Below are positions 44,612-55,363 of a stretch of 64,000 nt of DNA, one piece after another. The position numbers were made by a program, and so were the translations under genes. Source of the stretch: Pardosa pseudoannulata (Eukaryota; Arthropoda; Arachnida; Araneae; Lycosidae); the NCBI GenBank assembly GCA_032207245.1, contig CM063503.1:61048840-61112839 (forward strand). Direction: 5' to 3'. Position 1 is the stretch's first letter. Every line of letters begins with the position of its first letter. The notes beneath the pieces are model-generated. The model did no database searches, was not told the DNA's origin, and saw nothing but the letters and a program-made list of their open reading frames with translations.

Positions 44612-46379
44612 GAGTTAGTAATGAAAAAAATTTATGAAAATTTGTTCGCCTTTGTTCTACTTTTGCTAAATAATCAATTATGTAGATTTGAGTAATGCAA
44701 TTGTAATAAAAATATTTCCTTTTATTATTGTTTCGTAAATAAAAACACATCAACTATAAGTCTTCTTTTTTTATGTCAATTTTTACATTAGTTTTTTTTT
44801 CAAATTAAAAAGGCAAAAAAATATTTTATAATCATTTTTCTGTAAAAGCAGTAAGTTTTTACATAATTGATACACGATGTCTTCATTGATTAGTTGAAAA
44901 GGTAAATTTTCCAAATTGATATTCAATTTCCGAACAAAAAATGTTGCTATTAGATAAAAATGTTAATTTCAAAGAATTGAGAAACTTAGAAGACTGAAAT
45001 TCTTAAAGAATAGGATCAGAAAGACGGCATTCTTTTTGTCTTTGCTGTGTAAACCACATATAAAAGGCCTACCGGCTTTTCCATACTCAGACGTTCCTTT
45101 AAAAACAATTCTGTTCAAAGATAAATTAGAATCATTTATCGGTATAAAACTTGTCTAGTTTACTTTTATCCTGAATTCAATCACAAACCGTTAATACACT
45201 TAGACGTATTCAGCAAGTATTTTCCCCTTACCAGGGCTTTTTAATCAACCAGTTTTGCTTTCAAGGGAATGAAATTTCTCTTACTTTTCGTAGAATTCAT
45301 CATAGAAATTAAACAAAGACGACTTATAAACAAATTCCCCAAAACTTCCCCGCACGGCTAAAATTACACCAGCAAGTGTAAATAAAATTTAAAAGCCGTC
45401 TAGACTGGTCTGTTTTTCATGCGAGGCAAGAAAAGAGAAGCAAAGAGAAAGGAGAAAGGCGAAAGAGGCAAGGGTTCTCTCAAAGTTGACCCAGCGTAAA
45501 TCCTGCCCCCTTTCCGGGTAACACCTCCTAAATAAACGTACATCAGGAGGCATTTTTGTGGCACGTATTGAGGGATTGCGTGCAACATCACACGGCAGGT
45601 CAAGTGGGATGCAGTGTCGTCTGTTATACTCACTTGTCGTCGGGCAAAAAGCGTATTTCACCCCCATTTGTTTGAACGAACAGAAGAGCATTTTTTTTCC
45701 AGAACTAGCATGTAGCCCGCCATGTGACGGGAGGAAGAGCTAACACATTTGGCCACAATAAGAATAAATAAACAACACAAAAATAGATTAATTTAACTCG
45801 GATTATTGGAGGAAACAACGGAATTCCAGATAAAAGAAAAAGTATGTAAGACCTTCAGGGTAGAGTAATAGATGTTCTTAAATTATTTACTGGTAACAGG
45901 GATCTGAAAACACTATAATAAATGCATAAAATTTTACACAGAATTACCTGCTAAAAAGAAAAAAATATTTTAATTGATTTAACTAGAATACGTGTTTTCC
46001 CCTATGTTCAAGTTCAGCGTAGTTACAGATGGCAAGAGTTTCGAAATCTAAGTTGCATATGCAATAACGAATAAAAATGTGGAATCTAACAAGCTATTCT
46101 TGATACTAGAACTTGTGGGGAAATACATCCATCATATTTACATTGCGCAATAGTTAATAATAAAAGTTCGGATTCTTTTGCCTTCCTGGCATTGTTAGAT
46201 AAAAAAAAATAAAGTTGCTCTTTTGAATAGAATTAAAAAAGGATAACACGGAATGTTCTTAAGATTAGTTCCGTATCATTCATCTTGTCAATTTTACCGG
46301 GTAGCAATCACACATATTCTTAATTTTGCAATAGAAAATTAAATCAAAATACTTTTATTCCGAGGTGTTTATAATAAAA
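44612..46379. other. non-coding, with a GC-richer unexplained part
   Basis: AT-rich at first. From about 45360 to 45740 the composition rises (GCGAGGCAAGAAAAGAGAAG, CCCCCTTTCCGGGTAACACC, CACACGGCAGGTCAAGTGGG) and short open frames appear on both strands (45389-45691 -, 45558-45743 +) that match nothing I know. At 45704-45731 it contains ACTAGCATGTAGCCCGCC and ATGTGACGGG, a copy of the hairpin-headed repeat start seen at 46380 and 54191. Confidence 0.4.
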
Positions 46380-46575
46380 ACTAGCATATAGCCCGTCATA
46401 TGACGGGATCAAAAAAAATTTTAAATTTCCAAAATTCTAAAGTCCCCTATCAGGCAGGTAAAAAAATGGTCTGTTTTTTGAATGAGAATTATCTGTACAC
46501 GTTCAATAATTTGTTTATCTTTACTGACCGCTTGTTAGTTGCCAACTTTAATTTATCTTCTCATATTTCGTGATA
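46380..46575 (+). repeat. hairpin-headed repeat, truncated copy
   Basis: It starts ACTAGCATATAGCCCGTC followed by ATATGACGGG, whose CCCGTCATATGACGGG part is a perfect palindrome. It stays alignable with the 54191 copy through the AATTTTCC, GGCAGGTAAA and GGTCTGTTTTTTG segments. A SINE interrupts or ends it at 46577. Confidence 0.75.
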
Positions 46576-46576
46576 G

Positions 46577-46757
46577 GTTTGGTTTGGTTTGGAGTGCTAC
46601 GGTTTACTTTTTGCAACACGATGGCTAATGAGACCGGGACCTACAGCTTAAAGCCGATTACGAACGGCTACGAACATCCATGCCACATGGGGGCTCGAAC
46701 CCACTAACTCTGTTTCCAAAGGCTAGCACCCTAACCACTTGGCCATCGTTCGGCACG
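46577..46757 (-). mobile_element. tRNA-derived SINE, nearly full length
   Basis: In + order: GGTTTGGTTTGGAGTGCTAC, TTTGCAACACGATGGCTAAT, GAGACCGGGACCTACAGC, GGCTACGAACATCCATGCC, a reversed B-box region (GGGGCTCGAACCC) and a reversed A box (CTAACCACTTGGCCATCG). Very close to the 24272 copy. Confidence 0.92.
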
Positions 46758-46810
46758 AGGTATAATATTAATGGTGATAAAATGAGTTGAGATAAATAGT
46801 CTACATAAAA

Positions 46811-46989
46811 GGTTTAGGTTTGGTTTGGAGCGTTACGGCCTACTGTTTAATTTGCAAGGCTAATGAGACCAGGACCTACTGCTTAAAGCCGATTACGAAA
46901 GGCTATGAACATCTATACCGGCAGTGGATTTCGAACCCGCGAACTCCGGCCCCGAAGAGCAGCTCTTTACCCTTCGGTCATCGTTCGGC
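46811..46989 (-). mobile_element. tRNA-derived SINE, nearly full length
   Basis: A second reversed copy 50 bp after the first: GGTTTGGAGCGTTACGGCC, GAGACCAGGACCTACTGC, CTATGAACATCTATACCGGC, a reversed B box (GATTTCGAACCCG) and the head end TTCGGTCATCGTTCGGCC. It differs enough from its neighbour to be an independent insertion. Confidence 0.92.
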
Positions 46990-47126
46990 CGTCTGTAAAA
47001 AAGAAAAAAAAACCTTGATTTTTCCCCTTCTATTCTATATTTTATCATGTGCTCTTTAGAAAAAAGGGAGGGGAAGGAAATCTTAACAGATTCAACATAT
47101 TACTCCACTGCTAAAGATTTGTAACT

Positions 47127-47225
47127 TTTTCAACTATCCAGCTGAATTCATTATTTGATGAATCCATTGGATAGTTGAAAACATTTGGATATGTGATGTT
47201 CGCCAAAGTCTAACATCAGATATCC
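47127..47225. repeat. two adjacent hairpins
   Basis: The first has 14-bp arms TTTTCAACTATCCA (47127-47140) and TGGATAGTTGAAAA (47168-47181). The second has arms GGATATGTGATGTT (47187-47200) and AACATCAGATATCC (47212-47225), with one mismatch. Confidence 0.85.
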
Positions 47226-48369
47226 AGTCACCATTTGCAAATATGGATCCATAATAGTTTTATTTTTAAAATCTAATAAAAACTAAAGTCTGAATATCAA
47301 GCAAGTACCTTTTAGTTTAATTTGATTGTGATTAGAATTAAGAACAAACTTAATATCTGTTGTGGCTGTATAAAATCAATGTTTTAAATAATTTTAAATA
47401 ATAACCAACTTTTGAATATTGAAAATAGTAGCACTTGACAACTTTTGAAATCAAAAATAGTAGCACACTAACTTTCGACGTAGATTGCATGGTGAGTTTT
47501 TACACCATAAATCTTGGGCAATCGCAAGCGTGCCATAACACAATGCACCTACTAAATGATTGTGTGTATGATGTTTACTGCTACAACAAAACAATCAATT
47601 CTACTAAAGTATCTAAAATCCCATATAAAATTTCAAATAGACAATATTTCATTTTCAAGATATCATATACATTTATATACATTTCTGAACTGAAAACCCT
47701 TCATAAAAAAGCAGATCAAGTATTTTAATTATATTTATTTTAGTTGCATTTAAATGTTATTTCACACTTTAACATCTTTATAGTAAGAAATAATAATTTT
47801 TAAAAGTCCTCAGAAATATACTGAGAGAAGAACACAGAAAATACTATTACATTATAACCAATATTCTCAGACAAAAAATCTAATTTTTAATCCAAAAATT
47901 TCTACCTTTGAGAGAGTATCGCACGAAAATAGTTACACGAAAATTGATCGGAAAAGTTTTTTACGGATTTCCTTATATCGCTTGCGAAAATATATTCATT
48001 CATTTTGATTTTTCGGATGCGATGTAATTTTTTATTTCTGTATATATTTTTTTACGAAAAATCGTATTTTTTTCATCGATTTTAGTAGGATCGTAATTGT
48101 TTTCTAAATCCGTAGAAACTACGATTTCTCGCAGCAGTTGGCAAGTCTGATTTAGGCCACAGTTATTTTTCTCTCTCGCATAATATGAATGAAGTATGAA
48201 GATTATAATAATAATAAAAATAATAATGATGCTGATAATGGGGATTTTTTATATTTTTTCTCTTCACATTGACAACGATGTTTGACTAAATTTTAAAAGT
48301 AGAAACGAAAAAATAAAATAATATACGTTGCGAAACTCGAGAAATGTTAAGAGTAATTTGGCTTGTGTG
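47226..48369. other. non-coding
   Basis: AT-rich. The + frame 47435-47728 is open for 97 codons but has no domain or splice support. At 47935-48125 a run of CG-bearing motifs (CACGAAAAT, TTACGAAAAATCG, ATCGATTTT) gives an unusual local pattern, probably an old repeat. Confidence 0.4.
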
Positions 48370-49658
48370 TTAAGGTATCCGTCTACGTTCGGCGAACTTT
48401 TTTCTTTAAACGTAGAAACTAGTTCATGTTTTTACATTTTTAGATTTTTTTTTTATATTATCATAGAGAATTGCACATAAAAAATTTATTACTGGAGAAG
48501 TTTTTATAAAATTTTTAATAAATGAAGAAAATTTAGGAAAAAAATCGGGTTTTTTCAAAAGGTCTAATTTTTTAATAAATTAAATTCTTTCAAAATTTTT
48601 TGATGCAACTAAAACAGCATTTCTTATGCTCTCTACTAGTGAATCACCTAAAACCTTTGCTTAATTTACATTGGGTAAAAAATTTGGCTCCTTTAAAATC
48701 ATACACGTTGAATTTTTAACGAATTTTCATTACCTTTATATCTAACTATGTGTGTAACATCATTAAAAATTATCCAAATTTAAAGCTTTTTGGTTATTCA
48801 CTAGTAAATACTATCAAAAGCATTCATAATAATTTTCAACAAAATATTTTAAGAACTTTTTGAGAAATCACATTTCAAGTTTCAACATTTTATTAAAAAT
48901 ACCGTTCTGAGAAAAACGCATTTGAAGTTTATGAAAGCAAGTTTAAAATTCCCCACACTTTCTTGCTTCAAAACTTTCTAATTGCCAAGTTGCTAATTAT
49001 TAAAAATACTAGAAAAATGTTTAAACTAATCATCATGAAAATTTAAAAAGTTTTGTCCAAAAAATGCTCTTTAAAAGGCTTTAAATTCACAACTTCCGGT
49101 TCCGAAGTCGCTACTTCCGTTTTGTTTTGACAACTGTCACTGGTGTTTAAACATCTGTAACTTTTATTTAAATGCGGTAGAGACAAAACATTTAAAAGCC
49201 TAAAAGGTGAAATTTTACATTCAACATTTTATTAAAAATACCGTTTTGAGAAAAAAGCATTTGAAGTTTATGTAAGCAACTTTAACTATTAAAAATTTAA
49301 ATTACATGTTTAAAATTCCCCACACTTTCTTGCTTCAAAACTTTCTAATTGCCAAGTTGCTAATTATTAAAAATGCTAGAAAAGTGTTTAAACTAATCTT
49401 CATGAAAATTTAAAAAGTTTTGTATAAAAAATACTTCCAAAAAATTCACAACTTCCGGTTCAGAAGTCGCTACTTCCATTTTGTTTCGACAGCTGTCACT
49501 GATGTTTCAACAGCTGTAACTTTTCTTAAAAATGCCGTAGAGACAAAACAAAAACAGATTTAGAAGCCTAAAACTTGAAATTTTACAATAGAGAAATAAA
49601 AAAAAAATTATGATTTTCGGCAAAAAAATGGCGTTTTCAACGTAGCCGGACACCTTAA
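48370..49658. mobile_element. TTAA-bounded element, 1289 bp, with internal duplication
   Basis: TTAA at 48370-48373 and 49655-49658, with ends GGTATCCGTCTACG and, reverse-complemented, GGTGTCCGGCTACG. It is the same family as 37644-38498 in the opposite orientation: the TAGTTCATGTTTTTACATTT zone near its left end matches the right end of the other copy. It is longer because a block of about 339 bp is duplicated in tandem (48881-49219 and 49220-49560). No transposase coding is seen. Confidence 0.85.
48881..49560. repeat. 339-bp tandem duplication inside the TTAA element
   Basis: TTCAACATTTTATTAAAAAT occurs at 48881 and 49220. The landmarks CCCCACACTTTCTTGCTTC, CACAACTTCCGGTTC and GACA(A/G)CTGTCACT repeat in the same order, with several substitutions between the two units. 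The 37644 copy has only one unit. Confidence 0.88.
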
Positions 49659-50585
49659 ATTTAATTTATGTTGAATAACAGATCAAGAATTTGCTTCTAT
49701 GATTCTGATGCACCTAAATCTTCCCCGTACTAGTTTGTTCAATTCTAATTTTAATTCTAAATGTGTTCAAATCTTAAATTTCCAAGAGAAAAGTTTAATG
49801 TACAATTTTGGTGGCAGAAGTGCCACAGACTCCATAGACACAGATTTATCCATTTTTGCAATCCTCAAAAGCACCAGACCGCACGCCATTGTTTGATCCG
49901 CCGACTGGAAAGATAAACACTAAGCTATTCCGTAAAACTCATTACTTTGACCTTATTTTTTTCCAGGCGGCTGCTTCTGATGTTTGAACTAACCCACGTT
50001 ACTGGTTTGTTGGAAACAGATTAGCTTAGCGGCCATCTTTATACATGTTAAACTACGATGGTACAAAGGCCTTTATTCCCCCAACCAGTTCTACGGAGGT
50101 GGCTATGACTCCATGAAAGTTTCAATGAAGCACAAATTTGGAGGGTTTCTTTTCTTTTCGCACATACACACACACACACACATACATACACATATGTACA
50201 CATACACACACACATTTATGAAAACACAAGACTGGTTCTTGGCTGTTCGTCGTCTGTAGGCAAAATAACTTGCGTCCGCTCTCATTACGGTTTTATACGG
50301 TTGATTTTATTTCCTAGAATTGCCAGTCAGACATAGCCAGACACGGCGCCAGACATTCTGCGGCGCCTTTCGTTTGTTGTCTGTGTGTTAAAATACCGTT
50401 CGTCTTTGGGATACTACAGGTAGTTGTACCTATTGAGGGAAATACCTGTACATCTATTTTTAGACTGAATTACATTTAGTGAAATCGTCGAAATCCTTCC
50501 ATTGTAAAAAGAAAAAAATAGAGAAGTATTTATTAACAAGGCGCAGTGGTGTATACTGGCATAGGGGTAGCATTAGTAGTATATA
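49659..50585. other. non-coding, mixed composition
   Basis: Contains a (CA)n stretch at 50161-50215 and a locally GC-rich stretch around 50340-50370 (ACACGGCGCCAGACATTCTG, GCGGCGCC). I see no gene. Confidence 0.4.
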
Positions 50586-51183
50586 CACTGAAGAGCCATT
50601 ACATTATGACCACACTCCATTTGTGACCCAGGAACAAAACCACTGAGTAGTTGATGTGGGAGTATATAAAGCGGCTATGTATTGTATTTCTAAACATAGC
50701 GTAATTAGCGACATAATGGGAAAAGCAGTTGTTTTATCCGAGTTCGATAAAGGTCAAATCGTTATGGCTTGGCGACTGGGAGCTAGAGTTGTGAGCAGTG
50801 GAAAAAACCCGGTTTAAACCCGGGAAAAAACCGGGTTTTTTGGGAAGGGAATTTTGAAAATTTCCAAAACATGGGAATTTTGAAATATTTTGAAGTTGCC
50901 AATTCCTATGACACAATGAGAAACACCATTTTTTTCTGTCTTTATTGTTGTAGACTTAAAAAAATGATATTTTCACAAAATTTAACTATTATATGCTATG
51001 AAAAAAATTTGAATAATTGGGATTAACTAACTATATTTCGCAAGGTATCATGTTTGGCATGAAAGTATGAGTATATTTTTCCTTTGAGAAATATCCAATA
51101 TTTTTATTTTTATTATTACGTAAATATTAGACAATAATCTGTAGTGTCACAAAACCCATAAATCATTATTTTCTTGGATAACA

Positions 51184-51329
<146 letters not shown>

Positions 51330-51630
51330 GAAATGGACACAAAATGCAACAGTGTCATTTGATGACACTTTTAAATGATATATGCATTACAAAAAATAAT
51401 AAACTGTTATTTTAAATTTAAAGATATTTATTTTTATATTATAAAAGGAGGGGGGGGGAGTTTACCATAAAGCAATTTACATAATAAATAATGATCAAAA
51501 ATAATGTATATAATTATTATATTAGCCATTAAAATGGAAGCAACCAGTTATGTGTTAGATAAGACTAACAGGGTCATTAATTACATAAGTACTACTATAA
51601 AATCATTTAAAGGCTCATTGCTATTATTTC

Positions 51631-51745
<115 letters not shown>

Positions 51746-52927
51746 CAAAAGTAAAAAAAAAAAATCTCTTAGAAATAATATGCTAGTTCTTAAATAGCCA
51801 CTGTTGAAAAAATAAATGTAAACATTGTTAAAATGATTTCTTCCCAAAGTTCCCAAAATTCCGTGTTTATTCCCCAAAATTCCCGAGTTTATTCCCACCT
51901 CTTCAAAATTCCGGGTTTTTTACATCTCTACTGGGAGCCTCAATATCAGAAACGGTGTGTTTAGGGGGCTGTTCACGTGCAGTTGTTGTGAGCACATATC
52001 GAAAGTGATGTATTGATGATAAATGCCGGCAAGTAGTGTGTCGTATACGGTGCATTAAATTCCGACGAGAGCGGAGATTGTTATGTATTGTTCGCAGTGA
52101 CCGAAGAGCTACAAGAGCCGAAATCACCACCAGCTACAACTTTAGCGACCCAGACAATGTTTCTGAACACACTGTGCAGAGTACGTTGCAGCGTATGGGC
52201 CTACACAGCCGTCAGTATGAAACATGACACTGTACTGGCGGCATGTCATCGCCAGTTGCACCTGTAACAGGCCAAGAAACATTGGACATTAGAAGAGTAG
52301 AAGAAAATTGCATGGTCCAACGAATTACATTTTCTGGTCCATCACATCGACGGGCGTGTGCGAATACGCCTTCCAAAGGAAACTCTGGGTCTTGGATAAG
52401 TAGTTGGATGGAGACAAGCCGGTGGTGGGCGTATTATGGTTTGGGTAATGTTTTTATTGAACACATTAGGACCCACAATCCCCATAGAACAATCTCTGAC
52501 GTCTGTGCGCTACGTAAACATTGTTGCAGACTAGGTTAATCCATTCATGACAACAGCATTTTCGATGGGAGATGGTGATTGCCAACTGGATAATGAGCAA
52601 ATGTAATACGGGACGCATCATCCGGGAGTGGTTTGAGAACATTCTAGTGACTTTCAAATTATGTCTTGGCCTCTAAATGCACCTGATATTTACCTAATAT
52701 AGCATTTGTGGTCCCACCTGCATAACCAAATTCGTATTGCCAGGCTACCTCCTCGCAATGTGTGGGAATTGCAGGACCAGGTGGTGAGCGCTTGGTACCA
52801 GTTACCTCAGACTACCTATTAGCCCCTTGTGAGTCAATGCCCCGACAGTTGCTGGCGGTTTTGAGGGCTAAATGTGGTCCTATATGTTATTAATAAGGTG
52901 GTCATAATGTAATGGCTCTTCGGTGTA

Positions 52928-53397
52928 CTTGTTATTTTTTGGGTGGGGGGTTTTAGACGAGAGTGCCGGAGGCAGATAAGTTTTTGTATATAATACGTTT
53001 ATTATTTTGTCCAATTATAGAATTCAAGTGCATATTATATTTTAATTTGACAAAAATATAACTGAAGTGTCAAAATATAATACTAGCGTGTACGCCGATG
53101 TGGTACCGTCATTAAAAATTAAAAGTTTATGGACAATTTTTTTTCAGTTTAAAGGAGGGTTTGAGTCATAATAATTCCTCCCATGTGTTGGCCGCTGACC
53201 AGACGGGGAATTTCTGCCGAATTTAATTTTCATATAAAAGTTTCATTCAATGTTTGGTTAAATGCACATAAATATTATTGAAATAAACTTTGGATTTGTG
53301 AAATTTTAAAAATATGTAATAAGTAAATTTTTCACAAAGATAGTTTCAAACTCTTTATGTACAGACAATTTTTGTGCAAACTAATTTACACTATTTA

Positions 53398-53447
<50 letters not shown>

Positions 53448-54190
53448 AGAGAGAGAGAAAGAGAGAGAAAACACATTTTTTGACAATAAATTGTCATTAT
53501 CATGTTTTAGTTTTTTAAAATTTTTTGTACGTTTGAAATAATGCATTCTATCAATTGAAGATATATTTTTTAATTCGAAGGTTCATGTACAAAAAGGGTT
53601 AAATGCTAATTGCAATTCAACAAATGGTTTTGTATGTCTAAATAAAGATGAAATAGAAACAAAATAACATTTAAAATCTGTTTACTAATTTAATGTTGTA
53701 ATTTTTATATGAATGGGTTTATGCTGTTAGCTTCTGGTTATAAAATGAGAAGAGGGTGGAGCACAATTATTGGATTGTGCTCTAGTCACAAAAGTATCTC
53801 AGTTGGACTTTGGACAGAGGTGATAAATCATAAATCGTATACGTCAGTATCAGAATGAAACAGACTAATATAGAGAAGTGTTTTTTACGGATTTAATTAT
53901 TGAAGGTTCAAATTACATATTAATTTCAATGCTTATGCCGTCTCTCTACAGCAGCGAACAATCAGCTATCGAGGGTGAAAATCTCCTCCCTCCCAACTTA
54001 TTGGAATGATCATCACACAAAACATTAATCTAAATATATAATACACATTTATTAAATTATTGTGTATGATTTGAATTGATCAGAACTGCAAGATTCCTGT
54101 AAAATTACCCAGACATTGTTAACAACATAAAGTTGTCTATGCATTAAATCCCAACCGTGAACCATTTTTTAATCTACCATCTTATTTTTC
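52928..54190. other. non-coding
   Basis: AT-rich, with a poly-T run of 44 at 53403-53446 followed by (GA)n to 53469. A 9-bp-armed hairpin GAGCACAAT/ATTGTGCTC lies at 53759-53782, 20 bases after a TATAAAA-like sequence at 53739. No gene seen. Confidence 0.45.
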
Positions 54191-55363
54191 ACTAGCATAT
54201 AGTCTAGGGGTGGGCAAATAACTTTTAGCGCTAGTCAAAATGAAATTTTCAAAATGTCTCCTGGGCCGGAGGACTATACAGCGTACGCTGTGCACACCCG
54301 AATGTTTTGGGTGGAGTTTTTTCCCTGCCAAAGAAATTTTTTTGACAAGTATCAAAATAAATGACGAGTATGCGACTAGTGCTAAATCAAAATAAACAGT
54401 GCGGTCTGTCGTCCCTCGAAGAGTGAGAGGAGTGCACTTCAATTCTATATAGTAATCCGACCACACGCTTTATGAGAGTATGTATGTTGCATACATTAAA
54501 GTAGGGATATGGTTACAGCTGTTCAAATTATAATACTCTCTATTATTTATATATTTTTCATTATTTATATGTACACGACGAATATAAATACTGTTGATTT
54601 CAACAACATCGCATAAATGAGATTAAAAAAGTTGCATGCAGGATTTTTCAACGGGCCGTATAAAATAAACAAAATGGCCGGATCCCGCCCGCGGGCCGGC
54701 TTTTGCCCACCCCTGATATAGCCCATCATATGACGGGATCAGTAAAAATTTTAATTTTCCAGGATTGTAAAGTGCCTTATGAGGCGGGTAAAGAAAATGG
54801 TTTGTTTTTTGGTTGAGAATTACCTTGCAACAAAAAATAATCGATAATTAAATTTAAAGTTATCGCATATGTAACTAATCTATTATTTAAATCTATTATC
54901 TAAAAGAAAATTATTTACGTGATATCTACGTTCAGTAATAATGCAGACGATGTTTAAATAATTTAAAATAAGAAAGGATTAAGTGAGATTGTTAAAGGAA
55001 TGGCGTCCTAATTCTAGACCCGCAATGTGATTTTTGCTTATTTATTATGTGATAAATTTAGTCACCTGCTCTTAACCGGGGAAAATAGGGCTTGGATAAT
55101 GTCATTAAACGCTCGAAAAGAGGGGAAGGAGTGGATTTCGAACGTTTTAAAGACGACAGAATATTTTGCTGGGATATGAAGCATATTTATACCAATTTAT
55201 TTTAGAATTGGATCGGTAGTTTAGGAGAAGATAAACCTTTGAATTTTGCTAATCCTAACTCATCAAGAATCCAATATGGATGCCTCTATCTATTCCAGGT
55301 ACAACCGTTTCATAAATTCGAGGACAGACGGACAGATAACATAGGCTATTATTATATAGGGGA
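54191..55363 (+). repeat. hairpin-headed repeat, longest copy, split by a hAT MITE
   Basis: The head ACTAGCATATAG at 54191-54202 is continued after the hAT insertion by CCCATCATATGACGGG (54722-54737), restoring the same start as at 46380 and 45704. The body is alignable with the 46380 copy to about 54830. The right end is probably near 55362, where GGACAGACGGACAGATAACA and TATTATATAGGGG form the kind of GACAGACA/TATATAG terminus found in similar arthropod repeats. No coding was recognised; the class is unknown. Confidence 0.6.
54205..54715. mobile_element. hAT-type MITE, CAGGGGTGGGCAAA family, 511 bp
   Basis: The ends are TAGGGGTGGGCAAA and TTTGCCCACCCCTG, flanked by ATATAGTC (54197-54204) and ATATAGCC (54716-54723), an 8-bp duplication with one change. 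It shares GCCGGAGGACTATAC, GGGTGGAGTTTTT and the GC-rich right end with the copy at 42032 but has a different internal deletion. Confidence 0.9.

Noticed and set aside
47435..47728. 97-codon + frame
   Set aside because: No domain, no splice signals, composition follows the AT-rich background.
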